Part shown: piece by piece, positions 40,585 through 49,001 of the stretch
How the letters are laid out: the number at the start of each line of letters is the position of its first letter
Position numbering within the stretch: the stretch's first letter is position 1
Position numbers and translations under genes: made by a program
From: Deferribacteres bacterium
Lineage (GTDB): Bacteria; Zhuqueibacterota; Zhuqueibacteria; Zhuqueibacterales; Geothermadaptataceae
Assembly: GCA_020633675.1 (NCBI GenBank)
Contig: JACKDE010000003.1
Coordinates: 930,001-994,000, forward strand
Direction of reading: 5' to 3'
Length of the DNA: 64,000 bases
The notes under the pieces: model-generated
Told to the model about the DNA's origin: nothing
Databases searched by the model: none
Seen by the model: only the letters and a program-made list of their open reading frames with translations

Positions 40585-42160
40585 GCAGCAGATATTCCTT
40601 TCCACTGCGCTCAAAGCGCGCATTTTTCACATTTTGCAAACGTACCTGCTCGTTGGGACAGGATTCAAAGCAGCGTGCACAGGAATAGCAGCCTGTCCGG
40701 TCAATCTCGTAATCGATCCGAAATTGCGGCAGCGACAATCGGATCAGCCTGAGACCAAAAACCAATCCGAAAAAAGCGCCGAGAATCCATGCACCGGTGT
40801 GAAACCGTTTTTCGATTTCGGTCGCCTGCTCCAGCAGTGTCTCGATCGGCACGCCCATGGTGCGGAACGTCTGCGTTTCGAGCGAAGTTCGCGGCACAGC
40901 TCCGCGTTCTTCCTGGCGAATTTGCTCTGCCAGGCTTACTTTTGGATGCAAGCGGGCAAACACAAAGTCGAGACGGGAGAGCGCATAGCCGCCGACCAGG
41001 ATCATCAGCGGCAGCATGAAAACATACATCGCCAACCGCTTCCTGTTTTGCGCACGTGGCTCGGGAATTTTGCCGCTGGCAGGTTTGTCGATGTAGTCGA
41101 ACGGGCAGGCGTCCTCGCACAGCCTGCACTGCACACAAGTGTCGGGCGTGATCGTCACATGCTTTTTTGACAGGCTCGACATCCAGCCCAGCAGCACACC
41201 GTACGGACACAAAAAGCGGCAATAGGGGCGGCCGATGAAGACGCTCAGCCCTACAAAACCGAGGGAGTAGATCATGGTGCTGAAATCGCCGGTCATGCGA
41301 TAAATCGAAATAAACGGATCATAGCGGCAGATGATGAAGGCTGAACCAGTCGCGGCGAACAGCACTGCGAAGCCAAGATAGAGATAGGGCGTCAGACTCA
41401 AAACTTCTGACAGCCAGCGCGGGATTTTGACCGTTTTGAGCATCACCAGGTCCTGCATGCTGCCGAGAGGACAGACGCCAGCGCAAAACGTTCGGCCAAA
41501 AAACAGCGCGAAAATGAGCGGCAACACAAAAAACATGATCACGCCGATGGGCAGCAAAAAACCCGGATAAAACAGCGCAGCCGAGACATTTTGCAGCGAT
41601 CCGACCGCGCAAACGCAGCCGTTGCGATAAAAGCCAAAATAGGCTGCCGAAAAAACTGTCAGCCAGAAAATGCCACGCCGAGAACGTTTTTTCAGGGCAA
41701 AATAGCTGGCCAGACCCAGCGCACCTGCCAGCACAAAAATGTCGAAAATTTCGAAAAAATGCGCCTGCGGGCTGGGCGTCGTTGTGAGCGGACGCTGGTA
41801 CTGGCTTTCGAATTCGGGTCGGGGGAAACGATCCTGTGCATAGTGGGAGCCAACGATAAAAAGCAGCAAAATAGTGGTCGCCAGCAAAGACAGGTATTTT
41901 TTGGATGGCTGTGGTGAGCAACTGTGGTCATTCTGAGCGCAGAGAAGAGTCTCTGGCTTTTTTACCTGTACCAACTGAGATTGTTCGCGGAGTTTATCCT
42001 GAGTGGAATCGGCGGATTCAGAATGACATGCACAAGTTTTGGCTTCAGAAGCAGGTCTGGAGCGCAAAGCATGCTTTGCAAAGAGTTGTCTGAGCAAGGC
42101 AAGCCTTGCACTCCATTCTTTGCTATCGATTCTTTTTTTAATAAATAAACTCCAGCTCAT
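40562..42160 (-). CDS. NosR/NapH-like membrane polyferredoxin
   Basis: 532-residue polytopic protein. Membrane helices carry the CxxxCP pairs of the NapH/NosR/CcoG group: TFCAGVCPLGSMQDL and PYCRFLCPYGVLLGWM, then a ferredoxin site CVQCRLCEDACPFDY and, near the C-terminus, a second site CYSCARCFESCPNEQ. It should move electrons across or along the membrane between quinol or PQQ-type donors and the Tat ferredoxin. The ATG at 42160 overlaps the ferredoxin stop (ATGA). Residues about 15-78, between MSWSLFIKKRID and the first membrane helix, are encoded by two REP-type repeats (41927-42028 and 42056-42115) inserted in frame; the family does not need this segment. Confidence 0.9.
   Translation of the reverse strand: MSWSLFIKKRIDSKEWSARLALLRQLFAKHALRSRPASEAKTCACHSESADSTQDKLREQSQLVQVKKPETLLCAQNDHSCSPQPSKKYLSLLATTILLLFIVGSHYAQDRFPRPEFESQYQRPLTTTPSPQAHFFEIFDIFVLAGALGLASYFALKKRSRRGIFWLTVFSAAYFGFYRNGCVCAVGSLQNVSAALFYPGFLLPIGVIMFFVLPLIFALFFGRTFCAGVCPLGSMQDLVMLKTVKIPRWLSEVLSLTPYLYLGFAVLFAATGSAFIICRYDPFISIYRMTGDFSTMIYSLGFVGLSVFIGRPYCRFLCPYGVLLGWMSSLSKKHVTITPDTCVQCRLCEDACPFDYIDKPASGKIPEPRAQNRKRLAMYVFMLPLMILVGGYALSRLDFVFARLHPKVSLAEQIRQEERGAVPRTSLETQTFRTMGVPIETLLEQATEIEKRFHTGAWILGAFFGLVFGLRLIRLSLPQFRIDYEIDRTGCYSCARCFESCPNEQVRLQNVKNARFERSGKEYLLHVAESAN
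41927..42115. repeat. Two REP-type palindromic repeats inside a coding sequence
   Basis: The first unit (41927-42028) has ends GTCATTCTGAGCGC and TTCAGAATGACA, as in the element at 19115-19197. The second (42056-42115) is TGGAGCGCAAAGC ... GCCTTGCACTCCA, with inner palindromes GCAAAGCATGCTTTGC and GCAAGGC-AA-GCCTTGC, related to the hairpin at 17113-17165. Together they add about 63 codons without a stop or frameshift. Confidence 0.75.
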
Positions 42161-42726
42161 GCCTGCGCCTGCTTCCCTTTTAAAATATAGGGCTGACTGG
42201 ATGGCACCCGCTGGAATGCCTCGGCCGGGCAGGCGATGGCGATGGCGCATTCATTGCAATTCAGACAGCGGTCGTGGCGCACTTGCATATAGAGCGAGCC
42301 ATTGCCGAACGAACTGCAACCCTTGACGCATTTCGCGCAGCCGATGCATTTTTCTTCGACGATGGTGTAGGAGTAGTAGGGATTTTCGATGAAATTGCGC
42401 TTGATCGCGCCGGTTGGGCAGAGCTGATTTTCTGCAGCGGTATCGAAGGTTACTGCATCAGGACGATGGAAGCCGCCGCATAGCGTGCAATGGCCGCACA
42501 TATCATGCGCGTGCACGCATTTCACAGCCGAGAGATCGAGCACGCATTCGGTAGCGCAGAGATCGCACTGTACACACTTGTGCGGATCGAGCTGCCAGAC
42601 CAGATCCTTCGCGATCAGCTTGCGGGTGGCTATCCCGGCACTGCCGCCAAGCGCTAACGCCAGCAGTGTTCTCAGGCTGTCACGAAAAAAGTCGCGGCGT
42701 TTGACTTTATTTTGTTTGTCATTCAT
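42157..42726 (-). CDS. Tat-exported polyferredoxin
   Basis: 189 residues. A twin-arginine signal (KRRDFFRDSLRTLLALALGG) shows export of the folded protein. It is followed by cysteine motifs for several [4Fe-4S] clusters: CVQCDLCATEC, CGHCTLCGG, CIGCAKCVKGC and CLNCNECAIAIACPAEAF, so three or four clusters are likely. This matches periplasmic partners of NapH/NosR-type membrane proteins (NapG-like). The ATG has GGAGATGGG upstream, and the stop overlaps the next start (ATGA). One motif, CNECAIAIACP, has an enlarged spacing. Confidence 0.92.
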   Translation of the reverse strand: MNDKQNKVKRRDFFRDSLRTLLALALGGSAGIATRKLIAKDLVWQLDPHKCVQCDLCATECVLDLSAVKCVHAHDMCGHCTLCGGFHRPDAVTFDTAAENQLCPTGAIKRNFIENPYYSYTIVEEKCIGCAKCVKGCSSFGNGSLYMQVRHDRCLNCNECAIAIACPAEAFQRVPSSQPYILKGKQAQA

Positions 42727-42779
42727 TGCCCATCTCCATTTGCCTTGCTCAATGAAGCGAATTGAAATCGCTACGTGCC

Positions 42780-43043
42780 TTACTGATCACTTGGCTGCGA
42801 ACCAGCGCTGGTCACCTTTTTGTCGCTGGCTTGCCTGGCGGATTGCCCCTGCGGCAGAATGCACGTCGGTAAAACACTGCACCCATTGCACAAAAACTCG
42901 TTGATGCAAACATGCTCGTCATTTTCGTCATGCTTACGCCACAGCATGACACCGCCGAAAAGGCCGAGTGCAGACAAGCTGACATTGCGCGCGCAGGTGC
43001 GAAAGAATTCCCGGCGATTTTGTTGTTCTTTAAACAAATCCAT
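42780..43043 (-). CDS. Small Tat-signal protein with a cysteine motif
   Basis: 87 residues: a twin-arginine signal (NRREFFRTCARNVSLSALGLFGG) and a mature part of only about 45 residues with C-x6-C-x2-C-x5-C (CINEFLCNGCSVLPTC). The four cysteines could hold one iron-sulfur cluster, but the spacing is not that of a ferredoxin. Most of the tail is low complexity (QSARQASDKKVTSAGSQ). AGGA precedes the ATG. It sits between the NHL propeller and the Tat ferredoxin in the operon; probably a small partner of the electron-transfer chain. Confidence 0.8.
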   Translation of the reverse strand: MDLFKEQQNRREFFRTCARNVSLSALGLFGGVMLWRKHDENDEHVCINEFLCNGCSVLPTCILPQGQSARQASDKKVTSAGSQPSDQ

Positions 43044-43102
43044 CGATTATTTCCTTTTGTGCATGTTCAATGATTAGGCACAAACTATCATTCGTATAAT
43101 GA

Positions 43103-44080
43103 TCATTTTTGGGCAAAAATTCTAACCGCTTTCGCCGCCGGATCGAGTACCAGAATGTGCTGCTGCGCATTGATCGCCAGATCGGCGATGACCACACCAT
43201 CTGCAAATTGTTTTGGCCCAGCGACGACGGTGCGCAGGTCACCGGACGGCTCATGGATTTTCACGCGCGGGATGCCTTTTTCAGCGGTCACGAACGCCCC
43301 ATCCGGCAACAGCGCCAAATGTGTGGGATTGCAACAGCCACAAAAGCCATCGACATCGACGGAGATTTTTTGCCACGAGGAGCGCATTTTGCCATCCAGC
43401 GAATAATTCTGGAGCGCCAGCATACCCGGATTCACCGCCCATAGCACATCTTCATCTGCCAGTGCGATATCAAAAAATGGCCCGGGGATAACAAAACCGA
43501 GCTGGCCGGCATCCACATTGCGCTCACCAATGCGCCCGGCAATTTTGCCGTTTAACTGATAGCGCCACACAATCCGGTTACCTGCATCCGCGACCAAAAT
43601 GTCCTTCTCACCCGCCGCGATGGAAGTGATGTGGGCTTCTCCTGGTATGAGCTCCCAGGTGCCCACCAGCTTGCCTGCCGGGCTGAAAACCTGAACATGA
43701 TTGTAAAATCCTGCATAAATCTGGCCCGCCGGTGACACAGCCATGGCCGTTGCCGGCTGTGCGAGTTCGATGCGAGTGAATTCGCTACCTGCACTTCGAT
43801 ATATACGGATTTCGCGATCACCAGCGAGGTACAAATTTGCACCCTGCACCGCGATGGCACTGACCTTTTCCAGCTCCGTTTCAATCTGATCGATCTCCTG
43901 ATAACCAATCAGCTCGGGGGGAATCGGCACCAGGTACTGATCGAGCGAGATCAGCGGCGTTTGCTGTGCAGGTGTGTTTTCTCTGCCTGGCTTGTTGTCT
44001 TTGAAAAAGAACCCGGCAACAAAGGCCAGTCCCGCTACGGCGATAAAAGCATATTTTGCGAGATTTGATGACGTTTGCAT
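43103..44080 (-). CDS. NHL/six-bladed beta-propeller protein, membrane-anchored
   Basis: 325 residues. One N-terminal helix (YAFIAVAGLAFVAGFFF) anchors a periplasmic propeller of NHL/TolB_like type, with blades such as LVGTWELIPGEAHITSIAAGEKDILVAD split here by family consensus, GNRIVWRYQLNGKIAGRIGE and GAFVTAEKGIPRVKIHEPSG. The cysteine pair GFCGCCNP near 238 is unusual for the family and may bind metal or a cluster. AGGTGA precedes the ATG. It is the second gene in the operon. (Blade lengths are approximate; no ligand is implied by the sequence.). Confidence 0.87.
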   Translation of the reverse strand: MQTSSNLAKYAFIAVAGLAFVAGFFFKDNKPGRENTPAQQTPLISLDQYLVPIPPELIGYQEIDQIETELEKVSAIAVQGANLYLAGDREIRIYRSAGSEFTRIELAQPATAMAVSPAGQIYAGFYNHVQVFSPAGKLVGTWELIPGEAHITSIAAGEKDILVADAGNRIVWRYQLNGKIAGRIGERNVDAGQLGFVIPGPFFDIALADEDVLWAVNPGMLALQNYSLDGKMRSSWQKISVDVDGFCGCCNPTHLALLPDGAFVTAEKGIPRVKIHEPSGDLRTVVAGPKQFADGVVIADLAINAQQHILVLDPAAKAVRIFAQK

Positions 44081-44139
44081 CTCAATTCACCTAAAGTCAT
44101 TGCGACTATAACACTGCCCATCTTTGCGCATCACAGCGC

Positions 44140-45606
44140 TCAGCTCGATGGCGCGCTGATATCGAGACAGATCATTTTGTGGGCATCGCGCAACAGCAAC
44201 CTGCCGCCTGCCAGCGCCATCGGGCCCCACGCATCCGTGCCATCCATCACTTTTGCCTGCGCCAGCGGTTTGAATGCTGTTGTTGAAACTTCGAGCATCG
44301 TCAAAACACCGTCATCATCCAGCACAAACATTTTGCCATCGGCAATCAAATACGGCCCCAATCCAAAACGATTGGTTGTGCCGCTGGTCCAAACCGGGGT
44401 GGTGATATCATCAGAAGCATAGCAAACCAATTGCTTGCGCAGCACGCCGGCATCTTTGGGCAAAATGGCAAAAAAGTGATTTTGGTAAAAAATCGGTGTC
44501 TGCTGCTCGGAGGCCATGCCGCCATCGGGCTTGTATTTCATCAATTCGTCAACCGCATAACCGCCGTTCTTCTCGGTCACTTGCAGCAAAGCGCTACCGG
44601 CGCCATAGCCGCCCGTCACAAAAATGCGGCCATCCGGCAAAATCACCGGCGAAGGCGCCATCACTGACGGATTCCACAACGGGGACTCCCACAGCAGCTC
44701 GCCGCGATCCACTTCCTCAGCAGAAACGCCGACGATACCGCCTTTGGCGCAGTAAATATACATGCGCTTGCCGAACAGCGTGGCAGGCATTACCGACGAA
44801 TGCGACATTTGGTAGCCTTTGGGATTCGGCGTTTGCCAGGCAATCGTGCCGGTGGCGAGTTCGACGCCCAAAAGCAATGCATTGCCGCCGGAAGCGATCA
44901 CCGCTATGCTATCGTCGATGAGCGGGCACTGGCCGGTGTACCAGAGCGGCGTTTCGGTACCTAACTCCTTCTCCAGATCGATCCCCCACTTCAATTCGGC
45001 TGATTCCACATCAACACACATGACGTGACAGCGCGGCCCGATGGTGACGACGTAGCCATCTGCAACTGCCGGAATGGTGCGCGAATAGCCATGGTTGCGT
45101 TTGACGCGCACGCGGTACCAGCGGCGCCACAGCTCGCTTCCGTCCGCGAGTGAAAAGCAGCGCAGGGCGTCGCCTTTGTTCTGCTCGTCATAATCCAGCA
45201 CGTAAACGCGGCCATCTGCCACGGCCGGGGCGGCGTGCCCCTCGCCGAGCGCAACGGACCACAATTGCTTGGGGCCCTGTTCGCTCCAGGTACTCGCAAG
45301 CCTGACCGGCTCCGTGCTGATATTATTAAACTTTGAACCGCGGAAACGTGGCCATTCTCCGCGCAAAGCAGGGGGCTGTGTGCTGGCATAGGTTTCTAAA
45401 AATTCACCAATCCGCACCTGATCGGCTTCTGCGGCTCGAAGCTTTGAAGCTTCACTTTCGGTGGGGCGATTATCCATGCCGGGGATGTGGGTGGCGAGAC
45501 GAGCAGTGGGATTGTAGGAAAGCCACCAGGTCAGGCAGACCAATGCGATCACACTTGAGACGCTTGCGGACAATTTCACGGCAATTGAATCGCTCATGGT
45601 TTTCAT
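44140..45606 (-). CDS. PQQ-like beta-propeller protein, membrane-anchored
   Basis: 488 residues: a membrane helix (about 12-32), then an eight-bladed PQQ-like propeller starting WPRFRGSKFNN and repeating GxELWRRW, GTIAWQTPNP and GELLWESPLW. It would sit in the periplasm. First gene of the six-gene redox operon and paralogous in type to the last one. A perfect palindrome AGAACGCGTTCT lies 177 bases upstream of the start. There are two close ATG codons (45606 and 45597). Confidence 0.88.
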   Translation of the reverse strand: MKTMSDSIAVKLSASVSSVIALVCLTWWLSYNPTARLATHIPGMDNRPTESEASKLRAAEADQVRIGEFLETYASTQPPALRGEWPRFRGSKFNNISTEPVRLASTWSEQGPKQLWSVALGEGHAAPAVADGRVYVLDYDEQNKGDALRCFSLADGSELWRRWYRVRVKRNHGYSRTIPAVADGYVVTIGPRCHVMCVDVESAELKWGIDLEKELGTETPLWYTGQCPLIDDSIAVIASGGNALLLGVELATGTIAWQTPNPKGYQMSHSSVMPATLFGKRMYIYCAKGGIVGVSAEEVDRGELLWESPLWNPSVMAPSPVILPDGRIFVTGGYGAGSALLQVTEKNGGYAVDELMKYKPDGGMASEQQTPIFYQNHFFAILPKDAGVLRKQLVCYASDDITTPVWTSGTTNRFGLGPYLIADGKMFVLDDDGVLTMLEVSTTAFKPLAQAKVMDGTDAWGPMALAGGRLLLRDAHKMICLDISAPSS

Positions 45607-46069
45607 GAATCAGGATGACCAATACAACGTGAACAAAGGGCGGACGCAACGAAAGAATACTCGATCTATATAAAAATTTGAAGCCGCGAAATTTGAATGA
45701 TTGCGTTGGATTGCAAGGATTATTCCAGACAAAATGACCTTCAAATATTACCTGTCAGGCAAGCATGCTGTTCTTTGGAATGAGAACGCGTTCTGATTTT
45801 TTCTTATTTATAGGAAAAGATTTCGTAAAGTGGCAGGCTGGTGCCCAAAGCATGGCAGGATTGTGCGACTGGCGACTCGATGGTTCGTCTTTCAGCTCAT
45901 AAGCCTTGGTTGCACAAAGAGATGATCAAAAATGGTGGTGGAATTTTAAATATAAAAAGTCCCCTCGTCCCCCTGGCAAAGTGTGACGGTTCGGCAAATG
46001 GCTCAAAAAGCCGCCCCCCCGCTGGCGCTAATAAGCGACGGCCTGCGAAGCTTTATGAGCCATGCTACA
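45607..46069. other. Intergenic region upstream of the PQQ/Fe-S operon
   Basis: 463 bases. Contains the operator-like palindrome (45783-45794) and AT-rich DNA that should hold the operon promoter. The 78-residue frame at 45841-46077 on the plus strand has no domain and a pyrimidine-poor start, and is not called. Confidence 0.45.
45783..45794. promoter_or_regulatory. Palindromic operator candidate upstream of the PQQ/Fe-S operon
   Basis: AGAACGCGTTCT, a perfect 12-bp palindrome with a central CpG as in LacI/GalR or other dimeric repressor sites. A one-base variant lies at 32734-32745 and a looser relative, GTGAGAACGCATTTTCAC, at 60271-60288, before the symporter gene. Confidence 0.45.
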
Positions 46070-46594
46070 CTAATTGAGATTAGCATCGTCGTTGCGATTT
46101 TTTGACAGAACCTGTTCGAGCGTAACCTTCTTGTCAGCGTAGAGATTGTACGCATCCACCAATTCTCTTAGCGTTTCGGTGCGCTCTTGCGCAAATATTG
46201 CGTACTCCGCTGATGCATTGACGCGGCGCACTTCGATGAGCGCATAGCCGATTTGCTCGAAATAGTAGTTTGACAGAGATCGGGAAATCAAGTCCTGAAC
46301 TGCCTGATCAATGCTTTCTTCCTTTTGCAATTGCGACTCTTGCTGGTTCTTCTTATGCACTCGATGGAGATGCAATTGCAATTCTTCGTCGACACCAAGG
46401 TAGTGCAGGTTCCTGATTTCTCTGCTTCTCTCTGCGTACACGTCTTCGATTTGTGCTACGATATAACTCTCGACTGCTTCGCGCTCTTCGGAAGTGAGTC
46501 CGCGATGAGAAAAATACCGAACCGACTGCCGCTGTTCCCGATATTGTGCCTTAATCATCACATCGGATGAAGAAAAATAGATCAGCTCATTCAT
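46070..46594 (-). CDS. Unknown protein, mostly helical
   Basis: 174 residues, charged and helical, with Gln/Glu-rich coiled-coil potential in the middle (VHKKNQQESQLQKEESIDQA) and no signal peptide, membrane helix or cysteine motif. No family recognised. I chose the ATG at 46594, where GGGAG stands 9 bases upstream; the frame continues to a TTG at 46690. It stands alone, with intergenic regions on both sides. A coding frame of this length with normal codon use is probably real. Confidence 0.6.
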   Translation of the reverse strand: MNELIYFSSSDVMIKAQYREQRQSVRYFSHRGLTSEEREAVESYIVAQIEDVYAERSREIRNLHYLGVDEELQLHLHRVHKKNQQESQLQKEESIDQAVQDLISRSLSNYYFEQIGYALIEVRRVNASAEYAIFAQERTETLRELVDAYNLYADKKVTLEQVLSKNRNDDANLN

Positions 46595-46690
46595 CTCAGA
46601 CAACTCCCAGTTGATACCAGAGCCACTAAAAATACTGTTTGGATTTTCATTTGGTTCCTGTGACAAACCGTGTTGAATGTGTACATGCAA

Positions 46691-47227
46691 CTGTGCGTTT
46701 TGCCAATGAAGAGCTTATCTGAAAATCCCGAATCTGTTTATACAGAAATCCGAGGTTCTCAGACAAACCCTAATCGTTGCACTTTGCATTTTTTGCATCT
46801 TCAGGCCTTTCCCGACCACAACCGCCGGCATGTTCAGCTTTTCGCAAAAACCGGATATTGCAGCACAATCCATGGCCATGCTGCCTGATTTTGTCAGCTA
46901 TGCAATGATACGCAGCCATTCTGAATTGTAGCTGAATCACAGCGCCCTGTGAAAATTTTACTGCATAGCTGTGTCATTTAGTGCTCTTTGCAAATGTAAT
47001 GCCTGCGGTAAATCGCCACATCATTGGATTGCGTAAGTCACATGAATGATGAAGTTAATGTCTGTGCGGACTGCATTGATCAGGGTGCGGATTGTGTGTT
47101 GGCAAGCGACAAAAAAATCTTGTGCTCGCAAAGAGTGTAACAGAAAGGGCAAAAAGCAAAAAGCATTTTTCACTATGATAACAGGCAAAAAATTGTGGGA
47201 ACTTTGAGAGCTTTAAAGCTGCGTGGA
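46691..47227. other. Intergenic region, nothing recognised
   Basis: 537 bases without a supported gene. A loose match to the AGCCTATCCGAAAACC repeat end (AGCTTATCTGAAAATCC) starts at 46710, so part may be a degenerate MITE-like element. Confidence 0.4.
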
Positions 47228-47231
47228 ATAC

Positions 47232-47262
47232 AAAAAAGGGAATCACATGGATTCCCTTTTTG
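47232..47262 (-). terminator. Rho-independent terminator after the esterase gene
   Basis: CAAAAAAGGGAATC pairs with GATTCCCTTTTTG around a 5-base loop; T-run on the minus strand. Same stem sequence as the terminator at 6354-6381. Confidence 0.85.
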
Positions 47263-47282
47263 TTTGGAGCAGACTCGCCATT

Positions 47283-48758
47283 CTACTTCATCAACACAAT
47301 CTTCCTGGTTTGCCTGAAATCGCCTGCATGCATGGTGACCATGTAAACTCCCGTGGCCTGGTTCCTGGCATCCCATATGATTTGATGATTACCGGCGGCA
47401 TACGGAGCGTCAAGCAGTGTTGCGACTTCCCTGCCCAGCAGATCATAGATTTTGAGCGTGACTTTGCTGATATTTGGCAAGCTGAAACCGATGGTTGTGC
47501 TCGGGTTAAACGGATTGGGATAGTTCTGTTCAAGCTGAAATGCCGTCGGCATACTGGCTTCCGTTTCAACTGCAGTGATGGAATCTCCTGGAAAGAAAAA
47601 TTCGAGCGCATCGTCGATGTGAGCGCGAAAGCTGGCACCTTGATGGCCTTCATGCCATTGATCCCATTTCACATCATACCCCAAAGCAAGCAAGCTATCT
47701 TTCAACGGTATGACAAATCTGGTTATGGCGCCAGGTTCATAGATACCACAACTCAGGTAAAATTTTATATTCTTCTTAGGCTTGGTCATCATATCTTCAT
47801 AGAGTGGATTTGTATTTTCCCAAATCCAAAATGCAGGAGATTGTGCGGCGCATAGGCCAAAAGACTCAGGATATGTATAAGCCATGTATGCCGCAAATAA
47901 TCCTGAAACCGAAAGTCCGATGATGGCTCTATTCTCAGGTTCATTGATAGTCTTATACCTGGTATTGATATATATCAGCAACTCGTCTACAAGAAAGGCT
48001 GCGTGCTTCGTAACATCAGCACCACTGTATTCCGCATTATTATTTGCAGGAGTCACAAAAACAGCTATTATTGGCTGAATAAGCTTATAAGAAATCAAGT
48101 AATCGAGAATATTGATAGCCCCTAGGTATTCCGTATAGCCTCTGCCACCATTAAAAATGACGAGTGGATAGCCTTCTTCGAAGTTGGCATTATAAAAAGG
48201 TGGAGTATAGATTTTTATCGCTAACGTTTTTTCGAGGGTAATGCTGTTGAAATCCATGTCCAGTACATTTCCATGCGGAATATCTGGATAGTATTCAATT
48301 TCGGGTGGATCTTGATATGCTGGCATTGTAAGGACGGAAACAGTCCAATTTCCGCTAAAGTATACATTTGGATTGATCGGATCGAGCTTTAATTGATTGT
48401 TCACGACGAATTGGTACGCAATCAACGCGTCCGATTTGTAGTTTTGAAAATTGTACCACAAATCGGTATTGTGAAGTCGCATTAAGTCCAATCTTGGCAA
48501 GTACCCCCTTTCTAACCTCACTTGAACCGAATCACCTTCGCCTCGATAGAGAAAACAGGCAATGGTATCTTGCTCAACCAGCGGGAAGGATGGAATGGTT
48601 GCCATGAAGCTGTCAATAATTGTCGAATGCAGTGATTCGTCTGCGGCATCAACCCGATTGAGAAAAGCTTGAAATTGGGTGCCGACTTGCGCAAAGGCAT
48701 CGACCACAAACATGACGCTAATCGCGACCACTAAACATGCTTTAGCATACTTTTTCAT
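47283..48758 (-). CDS. Secreted esterase with type IX secretion C-terminal sorting domain
   Basis: 491 residues. A signal peptide (KACLVVAISVMFVVDAFAQ) is followed by an immunoglobulin-like region and an esterase D/enterochelin-esterase type alpha/beta hydrolase; the nucleophile elbow is GLSVSGLFA, where GxSxG is expected (G-L-S-V-S-G). The C-terminus is FQLEQNYPNPFNPSTTIGF and VYMVTMHAGDFRQTRKIVLMK, a type-A sorting domain seen in FCB-group secreted proteins. It should be exported to the surface or outside. The ATG at 48758 has AGGAGG 7 bases upstream. It is a single-gene unit with a terminator, next to a sigma-54 activator. Confidence 0.9.
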   Translation of the reverse strand: MKKYAKACLVVAISVMFVVDAFAQVGTQFQAFLNRVDAADESLHSTIIDSFMATIPSFPLVEQDTIACFLYRGEGDSVQVRLERGYLPRLDLMRLHNTDLWYNFQNYKSDALIAYQFVVNNQLKLDPINPNVYFSGNWTVSVLTMPAYQDPPEIEYYPDIPHGNVLDMDFNSITLEKTLAIKIYTPPFYNANFEEGYPLVIFNGGRGYTEYLGAINILDYLISYKLIQPIIAVFVTPANNNAEYSGADVTKHAAFLVDELLIYINTRYKTINEPENRAIIGLSVSGLFAAYMAYTYPESFGLCAAQSPAFWIWENTNPLYEDMMTKPKKNIKFYLSCGIYEPGAITRFVIPLKDSLLALGYDVKWDQWHEGHQGASFRAHIDDALEFFFPGDSITAVETEASMPTAFQLEQNYPNPFNPSTTIGFSLPNISKVTLKIYDLLGREVATLLDAPYAAGNHQIIWDARNQATGVYMVTMHAGDFRQTRKIVLMK

Positions 48759-49001
48759 TTTAAGCCTCCTTTTCACATTTTGCCTATACAATTTAGGCTC
48801 TCAACAATAGCGCATCTGTTGAATGAATTGTCCTTTAACGGAGACAATTAGCGTGCCGTGGAAGCTAAAATGCAAACAGCCCTTCAAAAAATCAACCTAA
48901 CCTATTGTTTTTTAAAAAATGGAAAGCAAAGAAAAATTGACTCAAATGCGCCAGCATTTCGCAGGAACCATCGTGTAAATGATAAAATCTGCGCGTGTTC
49001 G

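Noticed and set aside
45841..46077. 78-residue frame before the unknown protein
   Set aside because: Low-complexity product, no ribosome site, no family.
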